DNA of 64,000 nucleotides from Vreelandella profundi (GCF_019722725.1 NZ_CP077941.1:2604001-2668000); one strand, 5' to 3'; positions 1 to 8,519 are shown, numbered from the stretch's first letter. Program-made: numbers and translations. The notes: generated from the letters alone by a model not told the origin.

Positions 1-122
1 TCGCGCTGCCGATCACGCTACTTTATGCCTACGGCCATCAAACGCGGCGTACTCATGCACTGCTAGAGTTTTTGCGTAGCCAGATACCGCTACAATGGAA
101 AGCCTCCGCCGCCACGATTTAG
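1..122 (+). CDS. LysR-type regulator, C-terminal fragment (cut by window edge)
   Basis: An open frame enters from the left edge (frame 3) and ends at TAG 120-122, giving about 39 residues. The tail reads LPITLLYAYGHQTRRTHALL and then EFLRSQI. This resembles the last strand and helix of LysR-type substrate-binding domains, where a 'lP.y.lYp..r..s.rvraf.dFL' pattern is usual; the complete LysR protein at 18714-19610 ends in the same way. The DNA-binding part lies outside the window, so the target is unknown. The AEC carrier gene 78 bp downstream on the same strand could be co-transcribed. The identification rests on a short stretch and is tentative. Confidence 0.5.
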   Translation, partial: ALPITLLYAYGHQTRRTHALLEFLRSQIPLQWKASAATI

Positions 123-200
123 TGTAATTGGCGTGTTTGCCTTGCCAGCTAGTCCACTGATTAACGACAATAGCTAGCTGACGACTGCCAAGGACCGTAA

Positions 201-1076
201 ATGCTTGCCGAACTTTTTGCCGTTATGGCGCCCATACTAGCCGGTGCAGGACTTGGCTTTCTATGGATACGTTTAGGCCAGCCCTACCCGGTCGACTTTA
301 TCACCCGGCTAGTGTTTAACATCGGCACACCATCGCTAGTACTAGCCTCGCTGGCGGGTGCTGACATTGACGCTGCCACGTTTGGCCAAACAATGCTGGC
401 CTCAGCGCTGGTGATCATCACCATGGGAGTGGCCACCTTTCTGGTGGCAAAACTGTTGCGCCGGAACTGGCGCGTATTGCTTTCTCCCATGATGTACCCC
501 AATACCGGCAACATGGGTTTACCCGTAGTGCTTTACGCCTTCGGGAGCGCAGGGTTTGCTTACGGCATCACGGTCATGGTCACCGTATCACTATTTCAGT
601 TCACCCTAGGCGCTGCGCTTAACAGCCAGGGCAATCCGCTCAAAACCCTTATCAAAACGCCCACGGTTTACGCCATTATCATTTCTATGGCGCTGCTACT
701 GACCGGCACCTCACTGCCGCCGTGGCTGGCAAACACGGTGGACTTAATGTCAGGGTTCACGGTACCGCTTATGCTGATTACGCTGGGCGTGTCGCTGGCC
801 AGCATTCAGGTTAAAAACCTAAGCTCAGGTTTGGGCTTTAGCCTTGTGCGCGTGCCGCTCGCCGCGACAGCCGCTTGGTTTATCGCCGACTGGGTCGGCC
901 TACCACCGCTGGCACAAAGCATTTTAGTGGTGCAGATGTGCATGCCCGTGGCGGTGTTCAACTATCTGTTTGCTCAGCGTGCCCAGCGTGAACCCGCCTA
1001 TGTGGCAAGCCTCGTGTTTTGCTCTACATTGCTTGCATTGATTTATCTGCCGGTGCTGCTTGCCTTGCTCATGTAA
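201..1076 (+). CDS. AEC family transporter (auxin efflux carrier-like permease)
   Basis: A 291-residue protein made almost entirely of hydrophobic helices in two halves. It opens with LAELFAVMAPILAGAGLGFL and has the pattern of the AEC (auxin efflux carrier / malate permease-like) family, including the mid-protein segment MMYPNTGNMGLPV, whose N-x-G-N-x-G-L-P core is a family hallmark. Ten membrane spans are expected for the family. AEC carriers in bacteria move organic or amino acids, but the substrate cannot be read from the sequence. An AAGGA site 8 bases before the ATG supports the start. It follows the tail of a LysR-type gene. Confidence 0.85.
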   Translation: MLAELFAVMAPILAGAGLGFLWIRLGQPYPVDFITRLVFNIGTPSLVLASLAGADIDAATFGQTMLASALVIITMGVATFLVAKLLRRNWRVLLSPMMYPNTGNMGLPVVLYAFGSAGFAYGITVMVTVSLFQFTLGAALNSQGNPLKTLIKTPTVYAIIISMALLLTGTSLPPWLANTVDLMSGFTVPLMLITLGVSLASIQVKNLSSGLGFSLVRVPLAATAAWFIADWVGLPPLAQSILVVQMCMPVAVFNYLFAQRAQREPAYVASLVFCSTLLALIYLPVLLALLM

Positions 1077-1184
1077 GCTGGTCCTTTAAGCGAGCTTAGC
1101 GGGAACCCCCGCACGGCAGAAGAGTCACTGCTAGACTACTGATTATGTTGATTTGCTTAGACACCATCACCAGAGGGCTACGCT

Positions 1185-2366
1185 ATGCATGATGTGAACC
1201 AGACGAGTCTAACCTCCCGTTTACTAATTCCCGCCGTTGGTGGATTAGTGTTGGCGAGCATGATTAGCACAGCGCAGGCCGACATTGTTCAAGAAAGGCT
1301 TGAAACCGACCATATCAACCTTTCACTTGAACGTGTCGCCGATGGTTTTGAGCACCCATGGGCGGTGGCTTTTTTACCCGATGGCCGTTACCTGGTGAGT
1401 GAACGACGCGGGCAATTAAAGCTAGTCGACCCTGACAGTGGCGATATCAGAACGCTGGAAGGCATGCCCGAAGTGAGTAACCAAGGCCAGGGTGGTTTAT
1501 TGGACGTGGTGCTACATCCCGGTTTTGCACAGAATAGTGGCGATGACAGCCACGACTGGATTTACTTTACCTGGAGCAAGGCCGATGGCAGCAACAGCCG
1601 AGCGGCACTTTCTCGCGTCAAATGGCAGGGCAATAAACTGGGTGAGGTTGAGCACTTATTTACACAAGATCGCGCCTCAGGGCCTGGGCGTCACTACGGC
1701 TCACGTCTCGCATGGCTGCCTGACGGCACGCTATTAATGAGCATCGGCGACCGCGGCAGTGATCCGTCTCGCGCTCAGGCAGGCGATGACCATGCAGGCT
1801 CCACCCTGCGCCTTACCGAAACAGGCGGCGTCCCTGATGACAATCCCTTTGTGGGTGATGATGCGACCCTAGATGAGATTTACTCTATGGGTAATCGTAA
1901 TATTCAGGGCATGACGGTAATGCGTAACGGCGAGGCCTGGGTCTCAGAGCATGGCCCGAGCACTGGCGACGAGCTTAACCATATAAAAGCAGGCCTTAAC
2001 TACGGCTGGCCAGAGGTCAGTCAAGGCAATGACTACGCCACGAATGAGCCTATTGGTGAAACCTCGCTGCCCGGCATGACCGACCCGGCCTACGTGTTTG
2101 AAGGTCGTTTTGCGCCAGCGGGGCTTGCTGAAGTGACCAGCGCTACGTTTGGCGAATGGGAAGGCAACTTACTTGCCGGCGGATTAGGCAGCGAAAAACT
2201 ACTGCGCCTGCGCTTAGAGAACGGCAGCGTTGTCGAAGAGGAGTTGATCCTGGAAGGCCAGGTAGGGCGTATCCGAGATGTGCGCCAAGGCCCGGATGAC
2301 GCTATCTATGTGCTAACGGATGACCCAAAGGGCGGCTTATATCGCCTGCGTCCAATCGATCAATAG
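1185..2366 (+). CDS. PQQ-dependent aldose sugar dehydrogenase (YliI/Asd-like), periplasmic
   Basis: A 393-residue protein with a signal peptide (hydrophobic core LLIPAVGGLVLASMI, likely cleaved after AQA near residue 32). The rest matches the soluble glucose/sorbosone dehydrogenase six-bladed propeller: HPWAVAFLPDGRYLVSERRG near the start, GRHYGSRLAWLPDG and SIGDRG in the middle, GNRNIQGM, then WVSEHGPSTGDELNHI and LNYGWPEVSQG. These correspond to the calcium/PQQ-binding and catalytic regions of E. coli YliI. The family oxidises aldoses in the periplasm using PQQ. No PQQ biosynthesis gene is in this window, so the cofactor's source is unknown. A GAGGG lies 8 bases before the ATG. Confidence 0.87.
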   Translation: MHDVNQTSLTSRLLIPAVGGLVLASMISTAQADIVQERLETDHINLSLERVADGFEHPWAVAFLPDGRYLVSERRGQLKLVDPDSGDIRTLEGMPEVSNQGQGGLLDVVLHPGFAQNSGDDSHDWIYFTWSKADGSNSRAALSRVKWQGNKLGEVEHLFTQDRASGPGRHYGSRLAWLPDGTLLMSIGDRGSDPSRAQAGDDHAGSTLRLTETGGVPDDNPFVGDDATLDEIYSMGNRNIQGMTVMRNGEAWVSEHGPSTGDELNHIKAGLNYGWPEVSQGNDYATNEPIGETSLPGMTDPAYVFEGRFAPAGLAEVTSATFGEWEGNLLAGGLGSEKLLRLRLENGSVVEEELILEGQVGRIRDVRQGPDDAIYVLTDDPKGGLYRLRPIDQ

Positions 2367-2443
2367 CCGCCCCCCTTTACTCACGGGCAGAACCTCTAAC
2401 GCTGCCCGTCACTACCATGCATTAAGGCCACCATGGATATCGC

Positions 2444-3889
2444 ATGCGACTACGCAATTTAATTATTTTGACGGTGATTGTGCCGCTGTTTGTGATCCTG
2501 GTGGTATTTAGTTTAGTCGCCATTAAGTCGCTGGAAGACAACGTACGCTCCAAACTACAGACCGAAGTCGAAATTATTACCCGCGCGCTAAGCACCTCAC
2601 TTAGCTACTCCATCACGCCGGGCAGCGATACATCGCTTGAAGAAGCCTTACAGTCGGCGTTCTCTTTTCACCGCATTTACGGTGCCTATGTGTTTGATAC
2701 CGATGGGCGCGATATTTATGGACTGGGTCTAGGCAAAGACATTTTTAGCCGTGAAGAGATCCAGCAGGTGATTGAGCGCGACGATCTGTATAGCAACTAC
2801 CGCGAACACGACGGCTGGAACTATTACTCCGCCTTAACGCCATTACGCGCCCAAAATGGTACCGTGTACGGCGTGCTACAGGTCAACCGGCTCAATACCG
2901 GTATTGAAACTTACACGGGCTTTATTAGCATAGTCGCGGTGCTAGTATTCGTGGTGGGTGCAGGGGGAATCGTGTTCAGTATTTGGTGGGGGTTCCGCCG
3001 CTATATAGAACGCCCTCTTAATCGATTGCTACACGTAATGCTACTGGTGGAAGACGGTGACCGAAGCCAGCGTGCGGCCGAAGATGGCCCCACCGAATAT
3101 CGCCGCCTTGCATCGGGATTAAACGGCATGCTCGATGCGATGACGGAGAAGGATCACGATATCGAAGATCGTCAGCGGCGCGAAATTGAGCTTGAGAAAC
3201 GTTTGCGAAAATCGAAAAAACTCGCTGAATTAGGCGTGCTGGCCGCGGGCGTTGCCCATGAGATAGGCGCTCCGCTGACGGTCATTAATGGCCAGGCACA
3301 GCGCCTAGCACGACGCGATGTGATTGGCGATGACGAACGCGCCCGGCTGGGCCGAATTCGCGGCGAGGTGGAGCGTATTGTTGAAATCGTGCGCCAGCTA
3401 ATGGAATTAGGCCGCCAGCATAACGTCGAGAAAGGTAGCCAGGCGCTCGATAAACTGATCAAGAGTGCCAGCGATCTAGTGGAAGATGAACTGGAGCCAC
3501 GCAATATTCGCCTGGTCATTGAATTACCGTCGCCGACACCCAACCTACTAGCGGACGGTCAACAAATTATTCAGGTACTTACCAATTTACTGCGCAATGC
3601 GGCACAAGCACCCGATGTCAGCTGCATTCGCCTACACGCCCAGCAGAACGCTCATGAGCTAATCATATGGGTAGAAGATGATGGCCCAGGCATCCCTACT
3701 CCCCATCATCTTCAAGTGTTCGATCCATTTTTTACCACCAAGCCCGTTGGCCAAGGCAGCGGCTTGGGGCTTTCCATGGTACACCGCATTATTAACGACC
3801 ACGGCGGTACGATTGGCGTATTTGACAGTGCCCTTGGCGGCGCTGGATTTGAAATTACGCTCCCCCTTGGTGAAACCGCATCCGCGTGA
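2444..3889 (+). CDS. Sensor histidine kinase, NtrB/ZraS-like, membrane bound
   Basis: 481 residues. A first membrane helix (about 5-27) is followed by a periplasmic sensor of about 130 residues, a second helix (about 158-185), a HAMP-like linker, and the kinase core. The H box is GVAHEIGAPLTVI with the phospho-acceptor His near residue 272. The N box is QVLTNLLRNAAQA and the G boxes are DDGPGIP and GQGSGLGLSMV. The fold resembles NtrB/HydH/ZraS kinases that pair with sigma-54 activators, which fits the next gene: its possible GTG at 3886 overlaps this stop, and its likelier start is 11 bases downstream. The signal sensed is unknown. Confidence 0.9.
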   Translation: MRLRNLIILTVIVPLFVILVVFSLVAIKSLEDNVRSKLQTEVEIITRALSTSLSYSITPGSDTSLEEALQSAFSFHRIYGAYVFDTDGRDIYGLGLGKDIFSREEIQQVIERDDLYSNYREHDGWNYYSALTPLRAQNGTVYGVLQVNRLNTGIETYTGFISIVAVLVFVVGAGGIVFSIWWGFRRYIERPLNRLLHVMLLVEDGDRSQRAAEDGPTEYRRLASGLNGMLDAMTEKDHDIEDRQRREIELEKRLRKSKKLAELGVLAAGVAHEIGAPLTVINGQAQRLARRDVIGDDERARLGRIRGEVERIVEIVRQLMELGRQHNVEKGSQALDKLIKSASDLVEDELEPRNIRLVIELPSPTPNLLADGQQIIQVLTNLLRNAAQAPDVSCIRLHAQQNAHELIIWVEDDGPGIPTPHHLQVFDPFFTTKPVGQGSGLGLSMVHRIINDHGGTIGVFDSALGGAGFEITLPLGETASA

Positions 3890-3900
3890 GGACAACATTT

Positions 3901-5304
3901 GTGACCCATCAGGAACACCTTTTACCGTTGCTAGTGGTGGAAGACGACACCGCGATACGTGAGCTATTAGAAGAAGAGCTGCAGGATGCCGGCTACACAA
4001 CGCTAGGTGTCCCTAGCGCAGAAGAGGCGGTTGCCTTACTGAGCCATACCACGGTTTCGCTAGTCATCACGGACGTGCGCCTGCCCGGCATGACCGGCAT
4101 CCAGCTGCTGCAACAGCTACGCCAAGCAGGCAGTGAGCTGGGTATTATTGTTATTACGGCATTCGGTACCATTGACCAAGCCGTCGAAGCGTTAAAACTG
4201 GGCGCTGACGATTTTTTGACCAAGCCGCTGGACCTTGACGCCATTCGCGATGCGGTGTTCCGCGTATTGGAAAGGCAGCGTTTAGCCGTCTCCCACGATA
4301 CCAACGTCAGTCACTTCCACGGCATTGTGGGCAAGAGCCCGGTGATGCAGGCGCTATTTCACGATGCGTCACGCCTCGCCAAAAGCGATGCTCCGATTCT
4401 AATTTTAGGCGAAAGCGGTACCGGTAAAGAGCTTTTGGCCCGCGCTATTCACCAGGAAAGCCCTCGCAATGACCAACCGTTTGTACCGGTCAACTGCGCA
4501 AGCATTCCAGCCGACTTGATGGAAAGTGAATTCTTTGGCCATGTTAAAGGCGCGTTTACCGGCGCTAACGAAGCACGCAGAGGCCTATTTCATAGCGCCC
4601 AAGGTGGCAGCTTATTTCTAGACGAAATTGGTGAAATGCCGATTAATCTTCAAGCCAAGCTACTGCGCGCACTGCAAGAAAAAACCGTGCGCCCGGTAGG
4701 CGGCGAGCGTGAAGAGCCGGTCGATGTGCGCATCATTGCCGCAACGCACCGCAACTTAAGCAAAGAAATAGAGCAAGAAAACTTCCGCAGTGACTTGTTC
4801 TACCGCCTAGAGACTTTCTCGCTAAGCATTCCGCCGCTGCGCGAACGCGGCACCGATATTGAGCATCTCGTCTTTGCACTGATCGACAAGCATGCTGAAG
4901 CTCAGGGTAAGCAGATAGAAAAATTTGAGCCGGAAGCACTCAACAGCCTGCTTAACTATCCCTATCCTGGCAACGTCCGCGAGCTAGAAAACGCCATTAT
5001 GCGCGCGGTGACGTTGAGTGAAGACGGCTCACTCAGCCATAAAGATTTACCCGAGCGGCTGCGCGCGAAGTCAGCCTCAGACGCAGGGGCTCCGCTAGTA
5101 GCGACGCTAAGCGGCGAAGTGCTCGCCGCAAGCCAGGTATCAACGCCCACGTCTACCCGCTGGCCAAGCTTAGAAGAAGTCGAAAAGCGCTACATCAACA
5201 AAGTATTGGAAGCCACCGGCGGCAATAAACGTCGTACGGCCGAGGTGCTGGGCATTGCTCGCAGAACGCTCTATCGTCGCTTAGAAGACAACGAAGAATC
5301 GTAG
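3901..5304 (+). CDS. Sigma-54-dependent response regulator, NtrC family
   Basis: 467 residues in three parts. The receiver domain (about 5-120) has phospho-acceptor Asp in VITDVRLPG and Lys in LTKPLD. The AAA+ sigma-54 interaction domain (about 140-380) has Walker A GESGTGKELLARAIH, the GAFTGA loop in VKGAFTGANEARRG, and Walker B FLDEIGEMP. The C-terminal Fis-type helix-turn-helix includes GNKRRTAEVLGIARRTLYRR. It should activate RpoN promoters when phosphorylated by the upstream kinase. I chose the GTG at 3901 because GAGG sits 9-10 bases upstream; the alternative GTG at 3886 overlaps the kinase stop but has no ribosome site. No target promoter is evident nearby. Confidence 0.92.
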   Translation: MTHQEHLLPLLVVEDDTAIRELLEEELQDAGYTTLGVPSAEEAVALLSHTTVSLVITDVRLPGMTGIQLLQQLRQAGSELGIIVITAFGTIDQAVEALKLGADDFLTKPLDLDAIRDAVFRVLERQRLAVSHDTNVSHFHGIVGKSPVMQALFHDASRLAKSDAPILILGESGTGKELLARAIHQESPRNDQPFVPVNCASIPADLMESEFFGHVKGAFTGANEARRGLFHSAQGGSLFLDEIGEMPINLQAKLLRALQEKTVRPVGGEREEPVDVRIIAATHRNLSKEIEQENFRSDLFYRLETFSLSIPPLRERGTDIEHLVFALIDKHAEAQGKQIEKFEPEALNSLLNYPYPGNVRELENAIMRAVTLSEDGSLSHKDLPERLRAKSASDAGAPLVATLSGEVLAASQVSTPTSTRWPSLEEVEKRYINKVLEATGGNKRRTAEVLGIARRTLYRRLEDNEES

Positions 5305-5341
5305 GCATAGCGCCAGCCAACGCGTTAATCGCTATAAAAAG

Positions 5342-5355
5342 CCACAAACCACAAA
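5342..5355. repeat. Tandem 7-bp duplication
   Basis: CCACAAA occurs twice head to tail in the gap after the NtrC-like gene. This is one of several short tandem duplications in non-coding DNA of this window. Confidence 0.6.
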
Positions 5356-5371
5356 ATCAAAAAAGACACAT

Positions 5372-5397
5372 AAAAAAAACCCCCGCGGGCGCGGGGG
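5372..5397 (-). terminator. Rho-independent terminator (minus strand)
   Basis: A 7-bp all-GC stem CCCCCGC/GCGGGGG with a 4-base loop (5380-5397) is followed, reading the minus strand, by eight T (A-tract 5372-5379). It would end transcripts coming from the minus-strand lipoprotein gene, about 145 bases beyond its stop codon. Confidence 0.8.
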
Positions 5398-5404
5398 CGA
5401 AAAA

Positions 5405-5461
5405 GATGATAAATCGTGTGGAGCAGCCGCAGGGAACAGACAGCTGATTCGACTTATCATC
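5405..5461 (-). other. Long stem-loop in the 3' region of the lipoprotein gene; possible 3'UTR RNA
   Basis: GATGATAAATCG (5405-5416) pairs with CGACTTATCATC (5450-5461) in 11 of 12 positions, with a 33-base loop. On the minus strand this stem lies directly before the terminator at 5372-5397, so a processed or independently started RNA of roughly 100 bases could end there. No convincing promoter was found. This is structure only; an RNA product is inference. Confidence 0.35.
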
Positions 5462-5511
5462 GTAGGGACCGGTACTTTCTGTTCAAACGCTGGCCTTAGC
5501 CTTAAGGCTGC

Positions 5512-5545
5512 GCTAAAAACAGAACTTAGCTAAAAACAGAACTTA
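5512..5545. repeat. Perfect 17-bp tandem duplication beginning at a stop codon
   Basis: GCTAAAAACAGAACTTA occurs twice head to tail (5512-5528 and 5529-5545). The last three bases of the right copy are the stop codon (TAA on the minus strand) of the lipoprotein gene, so the duplication starts exactly at that stop. Confidence 0.9.
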
Positions 5546-6076
5546 CGAATTACTTGATGTTTCATCATCGTCATTGGCATTGCTGTCACCAGGCATTGGA
5601 TCCGTGCCTTCACCGAAACCCGCCTCATCTTCATCTGGATTCATGGTGCCTTCAGCAGGCTCATCCATAGTACCTTCGGGCATTGTCTCGTCTGTGGACA
5701 TAGGATCCTCAGAAGACATAGTATCTTCAGAAGACATAGAACCCTCAGCGCCAGCACCTATGCTTTGATTCATTGAGCCCTGAGAAGCAGGATCTTCATT
5801 TAGACCGGGATCCTGTTCCATGGCTGGCTCTTCGCTCATGCCGGCAGCGGGTTCAGCCGTAGTGTCTTGCTCTAATGGGGCAGACTCTTCAGCAGGCTGC
5901 GGTACCGCAGCGTCTTCACCGCTGTCTCCGCAACCCGCTAATACAATTACGCTGGCAGCGGTTGCCATCATACATAGGGTCAGCCAGTGAGGACGCTTGA
6001 CTGACGGTTGATCTAAAGTGGTTTGATTATCGGTCATAGCCAGATCGTTATTAACGCGGTCACATTGCTTGTCCAT
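5543..6076 (-). CDS. Acidic, low-complexity lipoprotein of unknown function
   Basis: 177 residues from the ATG at 6076, which has a strong GGAGGTGG site 6 bases upstream; a longer reading from TTG would swallow that site. After a cytoplasmic lead of about 30 residues comes a hydrophobic segment ending in a lipobox, VIVLAGCGDSG, so the mature protein is predicted to be lipid-anchored at Cys. The rest is nearly all Asp, Glu, Ser, Met, Pro and Gly. It includes a repeated MSSED-type hexapeptide encoded by an 18-bp triplicate at 5697-5750. Such composition suits a disordered envelope protein in a halophile. I do not recognise a family. It has its own terminator and is divergent from proV. Confidence 0.7.
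   Translation of the reverse strand: MDKQCDRVNNDLAMTDNQTTLDQPSVKRPHWLTLCMMATAASVIVLAGCGDSGEDAAVPQPAEESAPLEQDTTAEPAAGMSEEPAMEQDPGLNEDPASQGSMNQSIGAGAEGSMSSEDTMSSEDPMSTDETMPEGTMDEPAEGTMNPDEDEAGFGEGTDPMPGDSNANDDDETSSNS
5697..5750. repeat. In-frame 18-bp tandem repeat, three copies
   Basis: Units GACATAGGATCCTCAGAA, GACATAGTATCTTCAGAA and GACATAGAACCCTCAGCG lie head to tail inside the lipoprotein gene. They encode degenerate six-residue repeats around MSSED on the minus strand. Confidence 0.85.
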
Positions 6077-6486
6077 AATTACCACCTCCAAACTTGAAAC
6101 TATTTAGCTCGCTATCAGCCAGCCTTAACTTAAAACATTACTCATACGCCTTCCTTACACTTCGCGTGCCACTTATCTTTTTAAAATTAAATAATTATTA
6201 AAAAACAGCATCTTATAAAATAAAAATTATAATTTATCTTATTTATCGCTCACATTTAAGTGGGTAAAAAATGGCACATGTGGCGTTAGTTGCCGCGTTG
6301 AACGGGCCGTTGTGACACACAGCGCCCACCCATGTATAATAATTATTAATAAATTACTCAGCTGAATCTCTTATTTTTTTATGAATACCGTGTATCGCTG
6401 CCTCCATTGTCGTGATCCCTCTCATCCAGGTGGTCTAACCGGAGTGACGCTACACGGCTAATCTGCTCAACAAAAAGGCATCGTCG
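6077..6486. other. Intergenic region between the lipoprotein gene and proV
   Basis: 410 bp between divergent genes. The stretch around 6175-6250 is strongly AT-rich (runs of A, T and TTAA) and stands out from the GC-richer surroundings. The proV promoter described separately lies at 6312-6340. The stretch 6345-6486 would be the proV leader, about 140 bases. I found no ORF or tRNA in this gap. Confidence 0.6.
6312..6340 (+). promoter_or_regulatory. Near-consensus sigma-70 promoter for proVWX
   Basis: -35 GTGACA (five of six to TTGACA, 6312-6317), a 17-base spacer, and -10 TATAAT (6335-6340, perfect). Transcription would start near 6347, leaving a leader of about 140 bases before proV. An AT-rich stretch lies just upstream, as at many osmotically controlled promoters; that regulation is inferred. 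Confidence 0.65.
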
Positions 6487-7689
6487 ATGGATCAAACACG
6501 ACCCGTCAAAATTCAAGTGCGCGGTTTAAGCAAAGTCTTTGGCAAGCATCCCCAAAAAGCCATTGAGCTTCGCAATCAAGGCATGAAGCGTCCAGAGATT
6601 CTGGAAAAAACAGGCCAGACACTCGGGCTTTCTAATATCTCCTTTGATGTCTATGAGGGAGAGCTGCTTGTCATCATGGGACTATCAGGCTCCGGCAAAT
6701 CAACGCTGATCCGCTGCCTCAACCGTCTTATTGAAACCACTGAAGGTGAGATCATCATCGACGGTGAGAACATTCCAACCTTAAAAGAAAAGGCGCTGTT
6801 AGAATGCCGTCGCCGCCACTTTTCAATGGTATTTCAAAATTTTGCGCTTTTCCCTCACCGGACCGTTCAGCAGAATGCTGAATTTGGCCTAGAAATTCGC
6901 GGCGTTGAGAAGACAGAACGGCATAAAATTGCCCACCGTTCGCTCCAGCAGGTTGGTCTTGAAGGATGGGAGGATGCTTATCCCAACCAGCTTTCTGGCG
7001 GCATGCAGCAGCGCGTTGGCTTAGCGCGCGCGCTGGCCAACGATGCGACGGTGCTGTTAATGGACGAGGCCTTTTCGGCACTCGACCCGCTGATTCGCAA
7101 AGACATGCAGCAAGAGCTTTTGCAGCTACAGTCTAAAATGCAAAAGACCACGGTGTTCATCACTCACGATCTTGATGAGGCGCTCAACATTGGCGACCGG
7201 ATCGTGCTGCTGAAAGATGGCGAAGTCGTGCAAATTGGCACGCCCGAAGAGATTCTCACCCAGCCGGCAGATGACTATGTGCGGCGCTTTATCCAAGGCG
7301 TTGACCGCGCGCGCATATTAACCGCTGAAAGTGCTATGCGCCCATTGCGCTCGACCGCTCGCGATAGCGATGGCCCGCGCACTGCGCTACACCGTATGCG
7401 TGACCATAGCATCGACTCTATTTATGTTATCGACCGTGACCGTCGCCTGCTCGGTTTATTAGAGGCCGATGCGGCTAGCCGCGCGATTGAGGAAGGCTCC
7501 AGCTCAATCATCCCCTACTTAACCCAAGATTTCCGCAAAGTCCCCATGGACGAACCGCTGCACAATCTGTTTGCCATGTTCAGTGAAAAAAGCTTCCCCA
7601 TCGCCGTGACTGATCAGCAACAGCAGCTGCTTGGCGTGGTGGTAAAAGGCGCGGTACTTGATGAACTGGCACGAGCAGGAGAGCAATAA
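6487..7689 (+). CDS. proV: Glycine betaine/proline ABC transporter, ATP-binding protein
   Basis: A 400-residue ATPase of the ProV/OpuAA type. The long N-terminal lead (SKVFGKHPQKAIELRNQG) is typical of this family. Walker A is GLSGSGKST near residue 65, the signature is LSGGMQQRVGLARAL, and Walker B is VLLMDEAFSALDP. Two CBS-type repeats follow from about residue 285 to the end; in OpuA these sense ionic strength. It energises uptake of betaine-type solutes through ProW. AAGG lies 8-9 bases before the ATG. The stop TAA shares its last A with the proW start (TAATG), so translation is probably coupled. Confidence 0.93.
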   Translation: MDQTRPVKIQVRGLSKVFGKHPQKAIELRNQGMKRPEILEKTGQTLGLSNISFDVYEGELLVIMGLSGSGKSTLIRCLNRLIETTEGEIIIDGENIPTLKEKALLECRRRHFSMVFQNFALFPHRTVQQNAEFGLEIRGVEKTERHKIAHRSLQQVGLEGWEDAYPNQLSGGMQQRVGLARALANDATVLLMDEAFSALDPLIRKDMQQELLQLQSKMQKTTVFITHDLDEALNIGDRIVLLKDGEVVQIGTPEEILTQPADDYVRRFIQGVDRARILTAESAMRPLRSTARDSDGPRTALHRMRDHSIDSIYVIDRDRRLLGLLEADAASRAIEEGSSSIIPYLTQDFRKVPMDEPLHNLFAMFSEKSFPIAVTDQQQQLLGVVVKGAVLDELARAGEQ

Positions 7690-8519
7690 TGGATATCCCT
7701 CGCATTCCGCTTGGCAGTTGGATCGAAACGGGCCTCACATGGCTAACCAGCGAATACTCATCGGTAACCCGGGGCATCTCGCGCTTCACTCAAACCGGCA
7801 TTGATGTCTTAAACGACAGCTTAATGTGGCTACCTGAATGGGCGTTGCTGGCGCTGATCGCGCTCTTGTGCTGGAAACTGGCTGGCACTCGCTTAGCCAT
7901 CGGCGCCATTGCGGGCCTAGCGCTGATTTGGAATCTGGGGCTTTGGAATCCCATGATTGAGACGCTCACGCTGGTCGTTTTTGCCACCTTCGTTGCCGTG
8001 ATTATCGCGCTACCGGTAGGCATTACCGCGGCTTTATCGGACCGACTTTATCGGTTCATTATGCCGACGCTGGATTTCATGCAGACCATGCCGGCCTTCG
8101 TATATTTGATTCCCGCGATTCCCTTTTTCGGCATTGGCTCGGTATCGGCCATTTTCGCGACCGTTATTTTCTCCATGCCGCCAGCGATACGATTTACAAC
8201 GCTAGGCATTCGCCAAGTACCGGTAGAGCTGATTGAAGCCGCCGACGCCTATGGCGCAACGCGGAGCCAGAAACTATTTAAAGTACAGCTGCCGCTCTCG
8301 TTACCGACGGTGATGGCTGGTATCAACCAAACCATTATGCTCGCCCTTTCCATGGTGGTGATTGCCGCAATGATTGGTGCAGATGGTTTAGGCAGCGAGG
8401 TGTGGCGCGCCATTCAACGCCTGCGCCCCGGTGATGGTTTTGAAGCAGGTATTGCGGTCGTCATTCTGGCGATGTTGCTTGATCGCTTAACGCAGTCGCT
8501 CAGAAAAACGCGTCAATAA
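7689..8519 (+). CDS. proW: Glycine betaine/proline ABC transporter, permease
   Basis: A 276-residue inner-membrane protein with a binding-protein-dependent transport domain. Several hydrophobic helices surround a coupling loop (EAADAYGATRSQKLFKVQLP) that matches the EAA motif contacting the ATPase. It is shorter than E. coli ProW (about 350 residues), mainly because the N-terminal extension is reduced. It overlaps proV by one base with GGAGAG just upstream. It forms the channel of the ProVWX system with the neighbouring genes. Confidence 0.92.
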   Translation: MDIPRIPLGSWIETGLTWLTSEYSSVTRGISRFTQTGIDVLNDSLMWLPEWALLALIALLCWKLAGTRLAIGAIAGLALIWNLGLWNPMIETLTLVVFATFVAVIIALPVGITAALSDRLYRFIMPTLDFMQTMPAFVYLIPAIPFFGIGSVSAIFATVIFSMPPAIRFTTLGIRQVPVELIEAADAYGATRSQKLFKVQLPLSLPTVMAGINQTIMLALSMVVIAAMIGADGLGSEVWRAIQRLRPGDGFEAGIAVVILAMLLDRLTQSLRKTRQ

